DNA from: Bizionia paragorgiae | GTDB taxonomy: Bacteria > Bacteroidota > Bacteroidia > Flavobacteriales > Flavobacteriaceae | DNA length: 64,000 nucleotides | Assembly (NCBI RefSeq): GCF_900107625.1 | Contig: NZ_FNQK01000018.1 | Coordinates: 1 to 64,000, forward strand | Direction: 5' to 3' | Shown: positions 41,598 to 50,895 of the stretch, piece by piece | Position numbering within the stretch: position 1 is the stretch's first letter | Layout of the letters: each line of letters opens with the position of its first letter | Program-made: the position numbers and the translations under genes | The notes under the pieces: model-generated | What the model saw: only the letters and a program-made list of their open reading frames with translations | What the model was told of the DNA's origin: nothing | Database searches by the model: none

Positions 41598-44105
41598 ATG
41601 CAAAAATTCCTTGCTGCTTTACTACTAATAGTAACCTTTTCTACTGCTGCCCAACAACCCGAAAAACCCAATGCATCCGAAATATATGACGCCATTGAAA
41701 AGTTAAACTTCCTTGGTTCGGTATTATATGTGGCTGCTCACCCCGATGATGAAAACACGCGCCTTATTTCGTATATGGCTAATAATGTAAAAGCCCGAAC
41801 GGCCTATTTATCGCTAACCCGAGGTGATGGAGGTCAAAATTTAATAGGTCCGGAAATTAGAGAACTGTTAGGGGTTATTAGAACTCAAGAGTTATTAACG
41901 GCACGTGCTATTGATGGTGGAGAACAACTCTTTACGCGCGCAAACGATTTTGGTTATTCTAAACACCCCGACGAAACCTTAGAAATATGGAATAAAAAAG
42001 AAGTACTTAGTGATGTGGTTTTGGCAATAAGAACCTTTAAACCGGACATTATAATAAACCGATTCGATCACAGAAGTCCAGGAAAAACTCATGGACATCA
42101 TACCAGTTCGGCAATGCTAAGTATTGAGGCTTTTGATGTGGCTAACGACCCTTCGGCGTATAAAAACCAAGTGACTGACTTTGGTACCTGGCAGCCACAA
42201 CGCTTATTTTTTAATACGTCCTATTGGTTTTATGGTGGTCAAGATAAATTTGATGCAGCCGACAAATCACACCTACTTCCTATAGATATTGGTACCTACT
42301 ACCCTTCTAAAGGTAAAAGTAATACTGAAATTGCTTCATTAAGTCGCAGTCAGCATAAATCTCAAGGTTTTGGCGATACAGGAACGCGTGGTTCTACCAT
42401 AGATTACGTTGAGTTGATTAAAGGAGAAATGCCGAAAAACAAATCTGATCTTTTTGAAGGTATAGACACCACATGGAATCGTGTAAAGGGCGGACAAGCT
42501 ATTGGAGCGCTTTTGGAAAAAGTGCAACGGGATTACGATTTTAAAAACCCATCGGCTTCAATCGACAACCTTATAAAAGCTTATACCCTAATTCAGTCTA
42601 TTGAAGACGAACATTGGAAAGCCGTAAAATCTGAAGACATAAAAAACATTATTGCTGCTTGTGCGGGATTGTATCTTGAAGCGGTTGCAGGCACTTCACA
42701 ATCTACAGTAAATGACGAGGTAAACTTAGCCATCGAAGTGATTAATAGAAGTGCTAAAAACATGAGTTTGGCTTCAGTAGTTATTCCTAACCACCTCAGC
42801 ATTTCTAAAAACATTTCCCTTGCTGAAAACAGAAAAATAGAACTTCAAGAGACTTTTATACCTTCAAACAAAAAAGTAGTTACCACCCCGTATTGGTTAA
42901 CAGAAAAAGGAACTTTAGGTATGTATAAGGTTTCAAATAAAGATTTAATCGGTCGTCCTGAAACGCCAAGTTATTTTAATGTAGTCTTTAATATTACAAT
43001 TAACGGCGTTACTATCCCCTACACTAAACCTGTAGTTTACAAAACCAACGACCCTGTTAAAGGTGAAAGCTATAAGCCTTTTGAGATTATTCCTGAAGCC
43101 TCAGTAAAAATTGCTGAGAAAGTCATTATTTTCGAAGATGACCAACCCAAAGAAATCCCAGTTATAGTAAAAGCAGGAAAAGATAATCTTGACGGTGTTG
43201 CTAGTGTAGACGCCCCTAAAGGATGGCGCGTACTACCAAGACAACAAAAGGTTAACATCGCTTATAAGGGACAAGAACAACACTTGGTTTTTACCGTAAT
43301 TCCACCATCAAAACAAAGTGAAGGTGCTTTAAAACCGCAAGTAACTATTGGTGATGAGACTTTTAACAGCGAACTTATAGAAATCGATTACGACCACATT
43401 CCTTACCAAACCGTGCTACTGCCAAGTGAAAGCAGAGTGGTTAGATTAGACATCAAAAAACAAGGTGAAAAAATCGCCTATATTGAGGGTGCTGGAGATG
43501 TGGTACCAGAAAGCCTTAGACAAATTGGATATCAAGTAGATATTATTACCCCCGACGCTATTACTCCGGAAACCCTAAAACCATACGATGCTGTGGTTGT
43601 TGGTATTCGCGCTTATAATACCGTAGAAACGTTAAAATTTAAGCAAGATATTTTATTTGATTTTGTTAAAAATGGCGGCAATATGATTGTACAATACAAT
43701 ACAAACCACCGCTTATTAACGAATAAGCTTGCGCCATACCCCTTAACCTTATCTAAAGATCGTGTTACCGATGAGTTCGCAGAAGTCACTTTTTTAGCTC
43801 CTAATCACGCCTTGTTAAATTTCCCAAATAAAATTACTCAGGCTGATTTTAAAGGATGGACACAAGAACGCGGTTTATACTTCCCAAACCAATGGGATAA
43901 TCAATTTACACCTATTTTATCTTTAAATGACAAAGGAGAAACTCCCAAACACGGAAGTCTACTCGTTGCTAAATACGGCAAAGGATATTATATATACACC
44001 GGTTTAAGCTTCTTTAGAGAGTTCCCAGCAGGTGTCTCGGGAGCCTATCGCTTATTTGCAAACATGCTTTCTGTAGGTAAAGAAGCCTCAGCTTTAAAAA
44101 ACTAA
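41598..44105 (+). CDS. Large PIG-L family deacetylase, exported
   Basis: 835 residues. A signal peptide (about 1-18, ending FSTAAQ) precedes the LmbE/PIG-L zinc deacetylase domain (about 30-300): metal motif AAHPDDEN (47-54), RGDGGQNLIG, and HGHHTSS. The remaining about 500 residues are beta-rich domains ending in a glutamine-amidotransferase-like alpha/beta part (YDAVVVGIRAYNTVE, GGNMIVQYNTNH, GKGYYIYTGLSFFRE) often fused in flavobacteria. Likely deacetylates a GlcNAc-type sugar in the periplasm. Followed by a 31-residue microprotein and a sodium/solute symporter, probably for uptake of the product. Confidence 0.87.
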   Translation: MQKFLAALLLIVTFSTAAQQPEKPNASEIYDAIEKLNFLGSVLYVAAHPDDENTRLISYMANNVKARTAYLSLTRGDGGQNLIGPEIRELLGVIRTQELLTARAIDGGEQLFTRANDFGYSKHPDETLEIWNKKEVLSDVVLAIRTFKPDIIINRFDHRSPGKTHGHHTSSAMLSIEAFDVANDPSAYKNQVTDFGTWQPQRLFFNTSYWFYGGQDKFDAADKSHLLPIDIGTYYPSKGKSNTEIASLSRSQHKSQGFGDTGTRGSTIDYVELIKGEMPKNKSDLFEGIDTTWNRVKGGQAIGALLEKVQRDYDFKNPSASIDNLIKAYTLIQSIEDEHWKAVKSEDIKNIIAACAGLYLEAVAGTSQSTVNDEVNLAIEVINRSAKNMSLASVVIPNHLSISKNISLAENRKIELQETFIPSNKKVVTTPYWLTEKGTLGMYKVSNKDLIGRPETPSYFNVVFNITINGVTIPYTKPVVYKTNDPVKGESYKPFEIIPEASVKIAEKVIIFEDDQPKEIPVIVKAGKDNLDGVASVDAPKGWRVLPRQQKVNIAYKGQEQHLVFTVIPPSKQSEGALKPQVTIGDETFNSELIEIDYDHIPYQTVLLPSESRVVRLDIKKQGEKIAYIEGAGDVVPESLRQIGYQVDIITPDAITPETLKPYDAVVVGIRAYNTVETLKFKQDILFDFVKNGGNMIVQYNTNHRLLTNKLAPYPLTLSKDRVTDEFAEVTFLAPNHALLNFPNKITQADFKGWTQERGLYFPNQWDNQFTPILSLNDKGETPKHGSLLVAKYGKGYYIYTGLSFFREFPAGVSGAYRLFANMLSVGKEASALKN

Positions 44106-44118
44106 AACACGAAACCTT

Positions 44119-44214
44119 ATGGATAAGTACAAATGGAAATCTTTATATACCATCGTTTTGGTCGCTAATGCCTTATATATTATTATTTTTTATTTAATCA
44201 TGAAAGCGTTTTAA
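44119..44214 (+). CDS. Membrane microprotein, 31 residues
   Basis: ATG at 44119, TAA at 44212. MDKYKWKSLYTIVLVANALY then IIIFYLIMKAF: a charged start and one membrane helix, with a basic end. It lies 13 bp after the PIG-L stop and 3 bp before the symporter start, exactly filling the gap in the operon, so it is translated if the operon is. Likely an accessory subunit of the symporter; this is inferred from position and composition. Confidence 0.6.
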   Translation: MDKYKWKSLYTIVLVANALYIIIFYLIMKAF

Positions 44215-44217
44215 GAT

Positions 44218-45906
44218 ATGCAAGCATTAGATTGGATTGTTTTAATTGTCACCCTACTGGCGATTGTAGTTTACGGAACATACAAAACAAGAGGTAGTAA
44301 AAATGTTCAAGATTATATTCGCGGTGGTAGCGAAGCCAAATGGTGGGCTATAGGCTTATCGGTAATGGCCACTCAAGCCAGTGCTATTACCTTTTTATCT
44401 ACACCAGGCCAAGCCTTTCACTCCGGAATGGGATTTGTTCAGTTTTATTTCGGACTCCCAATAGCGATGATTATTATTTGTATGGTGTTTATTCCCCTAT
44501 ATCACCGCCTAAAAGTTTATACCGCTTACGAGTTTTTAGAAAATAGATTCGATTTAAAAACACGAACCCTAACAGCTATTCTCTTTTTAGTTCAGCGTGG
44601 ATTAGCTGCAGGTATTACCATTTTCGCTCCTGCCATCATCTTATCGGCTGTTTTAGGCTGGAATCTATTACTCCTAAATATAATAATAGGTATTCTCGTA
44701 ATTATCTACACCGTATCAGGAGGTACAAAGGCGGTTAGCGTCACGCAAAAACATCAAATGACCGTCATTTTTACCGGGATGTTTATTGCCTTTTTTATTA
44801 TTGTTAGTAAACTACCTGCCGATATTTCATTTACAAAAGCCTTAGATATTGCTGGTGCTAGTGGTAAAATGGAAATTCTAGATTTTTCATTTAATCTAAA
44901 TAACCGCTATACGTTTTGGACTGGTATAATTGGTGGTACCTTTTTAATGCTTTCTTATTTTGGAACCGACCAAAGTCAGGTGCAACGCTACCTTTCTGGT
45001 AAATCGGTAAAAGAAATGCAAATGGGATTAATTTTTAATGGGATATTAAAAATACCTATGCAGTTTTTCATTTTACTCGTAGGTGTCATGGTGTTTGTAT
45101 TTTATCAGTTTAACGAAGCGCCTGTCAATTTTAACCCGACCGCCACCGACATAGTCCTTAATTCCGAATACGCCGAAGAATACAAGCAACTGCAAGAAGA
45201 GCAAAAACAGATTTTTAATGACAAAAAGCAACTCATTACTAATTATGCAGCAACGGGAAACCAAGACATGCAAGCTTATATCGCGACCGCCAATGCGACG
45301 AGTGATGATTTAAGAAACGAAGCGCGTGAGCTTATTGATAAAGCTGGCGAATCTCAAAATATAAAAGTAGAAAGTAACGATAAAGATTATGTATTTATCC
45401 ACTTTATTTTAAACAATTTACCACGCGGCTTAATTGGTTTGTTATTAGCTGTTATTTTAAGCGCTGCCATGTCTAGTACGGCAAGTGAACTAAATGCCTT
45501 AGCAAGTACTACGACCTTAGATTTATACAAAAGAAATACCAGCGAAAAATCGGAGTTACAAATGGTAAAAGTATCCAAACTCTTTACTTTACTCTGGGGT
45601 ATTATCGCCATAGGAATTGCCTGCGTTGCCAATCTCGCTGAGAATTTAATTCAATTGGTAAACATAATAGGCTCCATATTTTACGGTAACGTATTAGGTG
45701 TCTTTTTACTCGCTTTCTTTTTTAAGTTTGTAAAAGGTCAAGCCGTATTTGTAGCCGCTTTAATTACTCAAGTAATCGTGATTGCTCTTTTCTTTTTAAA
45801 TGAATATGAGGTGATAAACCTTCCATTTTTATGGTTAAATTTTGTGGGTTGTGCTATTGTAATTGCGATTGCTAGCCTAATTCAAGGCGTCTTTAAGTCT
45901 AACTAA
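44218..45906 (+). CDS. Sodium/solute symporter (SSS family)
   Basis: 562 residues, about 13 membrane segments. YKTRGSKNVQDYIRGGSEAKWW and the following ATQASAITFLSTPGQAF match the SSS N-terminus; GTDQSQVQRYLSGKS is the conserved loop after helix 6; MSSTASELNALASTTTLDLYKR is the conserved region near helix 10-11. A hydrophilic insert of about 75 residues (EEYKQLQEEQKQIFNDKKQ to NDKDYVF, about 318-390) lies between membrane helices, as in several flavobacterial members. Couples Na+ to uptake of a sugar, sialic acid or similar. Confidence 0.92.
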   Translation: MQALDWIVLIVTLLAIVVYGTYKTRGSKNVQDYIRGGSEAKWWAIGLSVMATQASAITFLSTPGQAFHSGMGFVQFYFGLPIAMIIICMVFIPLYHRLKVYTAYEFLENRFDLKTRTLTAILFLVQRGLAAGITIFAPAIILSAVLGWNLLLLNIIIGILVIIYTVSGGTKAVSVTQKHQMTVIFTGMFIAFFIIVSKLPADISFTKALDIAGASGKMEILDFSFNLNNRYTFWTGIIGGTFLMLSYFGTDQSQVQRYLSGKSVKEMQMGLIFNGILKIPMQFFILLVGVMVFVFYQFNEAPVNFNPTATDIVLNSEYAEEYKQLQEEQKQIFNDKKQLITNYAATGNQDMQAYIATANATSDDLRNEARELIDKAGESQNIKVESNDKDYVFIHFILNNLPRGLIGLLLAVILSAAMSSTASELNALASTTTLDLYKRNTSEKSELQMVKVSKLFTLLWGIIAIGIACVANLAENLIQLVNIIGSIFYGNVLGVFLLAFFFKFVKGQAVFVAALITQVIVIALFFLNEYEVINLPFLWLNFVGCAIVIAIASLIQGVFKSN

Positions 45907-45929
45907 TAAAAAATGAAGTAAGGCAGGTT

Positions 45930-46436
45930 ATGACCATTCAAAACACTTGTATAGAAGATATCGATGCCGTTTTTTATTTGTACGATGAAGCTAGCAAATA
46001 TCAAAAACGACATCAAAAACACTATTGGAATGGTTTTGATCGTGCACAAGTCGAAAAAGAAATAAAAGAGAGCCGTCATTTTATTATAAAAGAAAAGGAC
46101 ACCATTGCCTGTACCTTTTTAATTACGTACGAGGACCCGCTCATTTGGCAAGCCGCCAATAAAGATCCGGCTCTCTATTTACACCGCATTGCAACACACC
46201 CAAAATATCGAGGCCGTGGCTATATTAAATCCATTATCGAATGGTCGAAAGTCCACGCTAAAGCTAAAAATAAATTATTTATTAGACTCGATACTCACAT
46301 TGGAAATGATAAAATAAACGCTTATTATACGAGTTGTGGATTCACAAATAAAGGTATTAGTTATTTGGATCCCAACAGTCCCATTCCAGAACACTACAAA
46401 GCAGGGGCCTTTACTCTATTTGAAATAAAACTTTAG
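45930..46436 (+). CDS. GNAT-family N-acetyltransferase
   Basis: 168 residues. The acetyl-CoA motif A is LHRIATHPKYRGRGYIKSIIEW (R-x2-G-x-G/A, about 89-110), preceded by a beta hairpin (IACTFLITYEDPLIW) and followed by the YYTSCGFTNKG strand-helix of GNAT fold. Cytoplasmic. Starts 23 bp after the symporter gene on the same strand, last gene of the PIG-L/symporter cluster. Acceptor unknown; an amino sugar would fit the cluster, by inference. Confidence 0.85.
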   Translation: MTIQNTCIEDIDAVFYLYDEASKYQKRHQKHYWNGFDRAQVEKEIKESRHFIIKEKDTIACTFLITYEDPLIWQAANKDPALYLHRIATHPKYRGRGYIKSIIEWSKVHAKAKNKLFIRLDTHIGNDKINAYYTSCGFTNKGISYLDPNSPIPEHYKAGAFTLFEIKL

Positions 46437-46643
46437 TTTTACTAAGCTTAAGCAAAACCAATATTACTCAAGGTTAAACAGCTTTAAGCTATCGCTTTCT
46501 CCCCATCATAATAAGCTGTATTCCCCTTAGGCATACCCGGTATCCGTATTACTATATCTTAAAATTCTATAAAACAAGACCTTTCACTTAATATTCTCCC
46601 ATTAGAAAGCACTTATTCATAATTACTTATTATATTTAAGTCT

Positions 46644-47792
46644 ATGGAAAACTTAGTTCAAGCTTATAACACAACAAGAGCACACACACAGAATCTATGT
46701 AAACCCTTACAAATTGAAGATTACACGCCGCAATCTGCCGCGTTTGCCAGTCCGCCGAAATGGCATTTAGCACATACCACATGGTTTTTTGAAGAACTAA
46801 TTTTAAAAAAACATGTGACTAATTACAAGGTGTTTGATCCTAGCTATGGTTTTTTATTTAATAGTTATTACAATAGTTTAGGAGACCGAATACAAAGAGG
46901 GCATCGCGGATTGATAACGCGACCTTCGGTAGATGAGATTTATAAATACCGTGAACATATTGATCGCGAAATGAATGTCTTACTTAAGAATTTGCCTTCT
47001 CATGAGGTTTTAGCATTAACTACCCTAGGGATTAATCATGAACAGCAACACCAAGAGTTATTAATTACCGATTTAAAATTCACCTTTTCTCATAATCCAA
47101 CCTATCCAAAATATAAAGACACTAATTATACCTGTAAAGCACCAAAAACTAATGAGTGGTTGGAGTGTACCGAGGGTGTTTTTACTGTTGGGCATACCAC
47201 AGATGATTTTTGTTATGATAATGAACTCGGTGCCCACCGTGTATTTTTAGAGCCTTTTAAAATAGCCAAAGACCTGGTTACCAATGGTGAATTTATAGCT
47301 TTTATTGAGGATAATGCGTATAAAAACCCTAAATACTGGTTAGACAACGGCTGGCAATGGCTACAAAACAATCAGATATCTCATCCCTTATATTGGAAAT
47401 CAATTAACGGTAAGTGGCACCAATATACCTTATCCGGTTTACAACCGGTAGATCTAGAGGCTATAGTAACTCATATTTCTTATTACGAAGCCTCGGCTTA
47501 TGCCTTCTGGGCGGGATACCGATTACCAACGGAGTTCGAGTGGGAAATTGCTGCGGCACAACTCGATTGGGGTATGGCTTGGGAATGGACAAATTCGGCC
47601 TACCTTCCCTATCCAAACTTTAAAATAGCCGAAGGGCCTCTTGGAGAATATAACGGAAAATTTATGAATAATTTAATGGTGCTTCGCGGCGCATCGAAAG
47701 CTACCGCAGCAAACCACAGTCGCCACACCTACCGAAATTTCTTTTCTCCAGAATCACAGTGGCAGTTTTCTGGAATACGATTAGCCAAATAA
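46644..47792 (+). CDS. egtB: Ergothioneine-type sulfoxide synthase EgtB
   Basis: 382 residues. N-terminal DinB-like domain with the iron-binding histidines in PPKWHLAHTTWFFEE (His41/His44) and INHEQQHQELL (His131, His135), and a C-terminal FGE-sulfatase domain (about 175-382: RVFLEPFKIAKDLVTNGEF, YRLPTEFEWEIAA, VLRGAS, GIRLAK). This is the EgtB plan: it couples trimethylhistidine with a thiol donor using Fe(II) and oxygen. No egtA, egtC or egtE is present nearby, so the thiol donor is more likely cysteine than gamma-glutamylcysteine; this is inference. Confidence 0.92.
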   Translation: MENLVQAYNTTRAHTQNLCKPLQIEDYTPQSAAFASPPKWHLAHTTWFFEELILKKHVTNYKVFDPSYGFLFNSYYNSLGDRIQRGHRGLITRPSVDEIYKYREHIDREMNVLLKNLPSHEVLALTTLGINHEQQHQELLITDLKFTFSHNPTYPKYKDTNYTCKAPKTNEWLECTEGVFTVGHTTDDFCYDNELGAHRVFLEPFKIAKDLVTNGEFIAFIEDNAYKNPKYWLDNGWQWLQNNQISHPLYWKSINGKWHQYTLSGLQPVDLEAIVTHISYYEASAYAFWAGYRLPTEFEWEIAAAQLDWGMAWEWTNSAYLPYPNFKIAEGPLGEYNGKFMNNLMVLRGASKATAANHSRHTYRNFFSPESQWQFSGIRLAK

Positions 47793-47800
47793 ACTTAGTT

Positions 47801-48748
47801 ATGAAAGATACATTTAAAAACGATATTGACAAGGGGTTGAGTGCTCCAGAAAAAACACTGCCTTCCAAATATTTCTATGATAAAATTGGGGATGCCCTTT
47901 TTATTAAAATAATGAACCTCCCGGAATATTATTTGACGAAAGCTGAATTTGACATCTTTAAAAATCAGACGCAACACATAATTAAAGGCTTAAAAATTAG
48001 TCCGGATAGGTATTTTGAATTGATTGAACTAGGCGCTGGTGATGGGACTAAAACCAAAGAATTATTAAAAGTTTTATCTAACAACAACTATCTTTTTAAA
48101 TATATACCCATAGATATTTCTTCGAATGCTTTAGAGCAACTGGAGTCGCGATTTACAGAAGAATTACCCGCAGTAAAAATAGCTCCTAAACAAGGCGATT
48201 ATTTTCATGTTTTAGACAGCCTTAAGGCATCGAAACACCCTAAAGTGGTTTTATTTTTAGGCTCTAATATTGGTAATTTAACCGATACGGAAGCAGAATC
48301 ATTTATAACAAATTTAAGTGCTGTTTTAAATACTAACGATAAGGTTCTATTGGGTGTCGATTTAATAAAACCCGAGCACATTGTATTACCTGCCTATAAC
48401 GATAAAGCGGGCATCACTAAAGACTTTAATTTTAATTTACTAAACCGCATTAACTCCGAACTAGACGCCAACTTTAATTTAGATCATTTTTATCATGCTC
48501 CAGAGTATTCCGAAACGACTGGCGTGGCTCAAAGTTTTATTGTTAGTAAAAGGGATCAAGAGGTTAGAATTGAAGCTTTAAATAAAACCTTCTCTTTTAG
48601 GAATGGAGAAAAAATTCATACAGAAACCTCTCGTAAATATAACGATGATGTTTTGCGTAGCATTTTAAAAAATAGTAAATTAACTATCGCCTCAAAACTA
48701 TTAGATTCTAAAGAATACTTCGCCGACTATATTTTAGTTAAATCATAG
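47801..48748 (+). CDS. egtD: L-histidine N-alpha-methyltransferase EgtD
   Basis: 315 residues from the ATG at 47801, 9 bp after the egtB stop (a longer in-frame start inside egtB is rejected). All EgtD hallmarks are visible: PSKYFYDKIGDALF, MNLPEYYLTKAE, the SAM loop ELGAGDGTKTKELL, GSNIGN (substrate-binding Asn), and HTETSRKY (Glu and Ser that bind the substrate). It trimethylates histidine to hercynine with three SAM. Cytoplasmic. Coupled with egtB. Confidence 0.93.
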   Translation: MKDTFKNDIDKGLSAPEKTLPSKYFYDKIGDALFIKIMNLPEYYLTKAEFDIFKNQTQHIIKGLKISPDRYFELIELGAGDGTKTKELLKVLSNNNYLFKYIPIDISSNALEQLESRFTEELPAVKIAPKQGDYFHVLDSLKASKHPKVVLFLGSNIGNLTDTEAESFITNLSAVLNTNDKVLLGVDLIKPEHIVLPAYNDKAGITKDFNFNLLNRINSELDANFNLDHFYHAPEYSETTGVAQSFIVSKRDQEVRIEALNKTFSFRNGEKIHTETSRKYNDDVLRSILKNSKLTIASKLLDSKEYFADYILVKS

Positions 48749-48752
48749 AAAA

Positions 48753-49433
48753 ATGGATCAAACGGGAAGTCGATTGGGCGTATTAGGGTTAGGTAACCGC
48801 AGCACTTTGTATTATATTAATGCCTTAAACACTGCGTTTAACAGGCAAGAAAAGGGATATAGCACGTTTCCACTAATCGTATACAACACTAATTTCAATA
48901 CGATTAACTCCTATTTACCAAATAAATTCGACGACCTTATCCCCATTCTTTCAGAGGTGCTCAGTCAAATTGAATTGCTTCCCATTTCAAAGTTATTAAT
49001 ACCTAATATCACTTTACACGAAGCCATTGATCGCTTAAGTCTGCCAGTACAACTCATTCACCCTTTAGTACTATGTCGGCAAATTTTAAAAGAAAAACAA
49101 ACCACATCAGTAGTTGTTTTTGGTACCCATTACACCATGACTTCACCTTACATTTCAAACTACTTTAGCGTGGAAGGCATCCAAGTACTTTCACCTTTAG
49201 AAAAACACAGGCTATTTATAGAACGCTTCAGACAAAAAGTATATTCTAAAACGGAAACAGAAGCAGATAAAATCAGCTATTATCAATTATTAAAATGCTA
49301 TAGTGCCAAATCAACTGTTATTTTAGCTTGCACCGAATTATCCGTTATGCAAATATCAAATGACTTGCCACAGGTTATAGACTTAGCCGACTTACAAATT
49401 GAAGAGGCTTTACGTTTACACTATTCCCAGTAA
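48753..49433 (+). CDS. Asp/Glu racemase-family protein lacking the first catalytic cysteine
   Basis: 226 residues. GVLGLGNRSTLYYINALN and VFGTHYTMTSPYI match the family's N-terminal phosphate-like loop and T-x2-T segment, and the second catalytic site ILACTELS is intact. The first catalytic site, usually P-C-N-T-x-H, here reads LIPNITLHEA, so the first cysteine is replaced by Asn. It starts 4 bp after egtD and is the third gene of the ergothioneine-type operon. E. coli YgeA also uses only one cysteine, so activity is possible, but a changed reaction is equally likely. Substrate unknown. Confidence 0.75.
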   Translation: MDQTGSRLGVLGLGNRSTLYYINALNTAFNRQEKGYSTFPLIVYNTNFNTINSYLPNKFDDLIPILSEVLSQIELLPISKLLIPNITLHEAIDRLSLPVQLIHPLVLCRQILKEKQTTSVVVFGTHYTMTSPYISNYFSVEGIQVLSPLEKHRLFIERFRQKVYSKTETEADKISYYQLLKCYSAKSTVILACTELSVMQISNDLPQVIDLADLQIEEALRLHYSQ

Positions 49434-49557
49434 ATATAAAACGCTACTTAAGGGCTTTTTTATAGCTGTGAGAATAGGCTATGCCCCACTTTTTATTACT
49501 ATATTTAACGCAACTTTTTAAAGTGTAAACCATTAAACAACCAACCTACTACCCGTA

Positions 49558-50820
49558 ATGAAACCCATTTTGCTCCTTTTTTGTTCTTTATTTTTTTCCA
49601 TTGCTAGCCACAGCCAATCGAATAAAAAAGTACTTTTTATAGGCAATAGCTATACGGCATCCAATAATTTACCCGCTCTTGTACAAAATATGGCTACTAG
49701 TACGGGTGATGTCTTAACTTATGATTCGAATACACCTGGAGGCTATCGTTTTATAAATCACGTTTCTAACGCCACAACCCAAAATAAAATTAACGCTGAA
49801 GATTGGGACTATGTTGTTTTACAAGCACAAAGCCAAGAAACCTCTTTTCCTCAGGCTCAAATGGAAGCTGAATTATATCCAAACGCCACGGCGCTTAGCA
49901 ATGCTATTAGAGCAAACAATCCTTGTTCGCAACCTATGTTTTATATGACTTGGGGTCGCGAAAATGGAGATGCGAACAATTGTCCTTATTTACCTTGGGT
50001 GTGCACCTATGAAAGTATGGACGATGTGATTCAGGCAACCTACACATTTATAGCAGACTCCAATGATGCAGAACTTGCTCCCGTAGGAGCTGTTTGGCGT
50101 TATTTAAGAACCAACCACCCTAACATTAACTTGTATTCTGGTGATGGATCCCACCCTTCATTAGCAGGGTCTTACGCCGCTGCCTGTGCTTTTTACACCA
50201 TGATTTACAAAAAAGACCCAACCCTAATCTCTTGGAACGCCTCATTATCGGCTGCCGAGGCTAGCACTATAAAAACAGCTACGCAAACCGTTGTATTTAA
50301 TCTGTTATCAGATTGGGACTTTACAACACCTCCAGCCCTAGCCAGTTTTACAGAAGTGGTTTCTGAAGATACCATTGCGTTTACCAATACAAGTGATCCT
50401 TCAGAATCTATTTATTGGGATTTTGGAGATGGCACTACGGCTACCGAAATGAACCCTGAGCATACGTACACAGAATCTGGAACCTATACCGTATCCTTAA
50501 CGGTTACCGCCTGTGGTAAATCATCAACAACAACCAAAGAATTTACTATTGATTTATCCTTAAGCACCGATAGTTTTTCTAGTCGTTCGTTTTCTGTATT
50601 CCCAAATCCGACATCGCACTATGTCACTCTTACGACCGCTAATAACTACCAAAACATTAATGTGCAACTTATCGATATCACAGGAAAACTGGTATTATCC
50701 AAAAACCACCATTCTGAAAACACTATAAAACTTGACCTTTCTGAGTTTCGCAAAGGCGTTTACTTTTTACATGTAAATGCAGACCAAAAAAAACTTACTA
50801 AAAAGATAATACTGCAATAG
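49558..50820 (+). CDS. SGNH-type hydrolase with PKD and T9SS sorting domains
   Basis: 420 residues. Signal peptide about 1-20 (ASHSQ end). SGNH block I is FIGNSYTASNN (Ser about 31) and block V is GDGSHPSLAGS (Asp/His pair, about 198-206), so a serine esterase core is intact at about 22-230. A PKD domain follows (WDFGDGTTATEMNPEHTYTESG, about 285-306), then the T9SS sorting domain (FSVFPNPTSHYVTLTT, IDITGKLVL, FRKGVYFLHVN, LTKKIILQ). It is secreted by the type IX system and probably deacetylates or hydrolyses surface polysaccharide. PKD aids substrate or wall contact. Confidence 0.85.
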   Translation: MKPILLLFCSLFFSIASHSQSNKKVLFIGNSYTASNNLPALVQNMATSTGDVLTYDSNTPGGYRFINHVSNATTQNKINAEDWDYVVLQAQSQETSFPQAQMEAELYPNATALSNAIRANNPCSQPMFYMTWGRENGDANNCPYLPWVCTYESMDDVIQATYTFIADSNDAELAPVGAVWRYLRTNHPNINLYSGDGSHPSLAGSYAAACAFYTMIYKKDPTLISWNASLSAAEASTIKTATQTVVFNLLSDWDFTTPPALASFTEVVSEDTIAFTNTSDPSESIYWDFGDGTTATEMNPEHTYTESGTYTVSLTVTACGKSSTTTKEFTIDLSLSTDSFSSRSFSVFPNPTSHYVTLTTANNYQNINVQLIDITGKLVLSKNHHSENTIKLDLSEFRKGVYFLHVNADQKKLTKKIILQ

Positions 50821-50895
50821 CAGTACTAAATTCTATTAGAATAGAAATGAAGGGATAATAAAAAAGTGTATTTTTAAATATCTTAAACACAGCAC

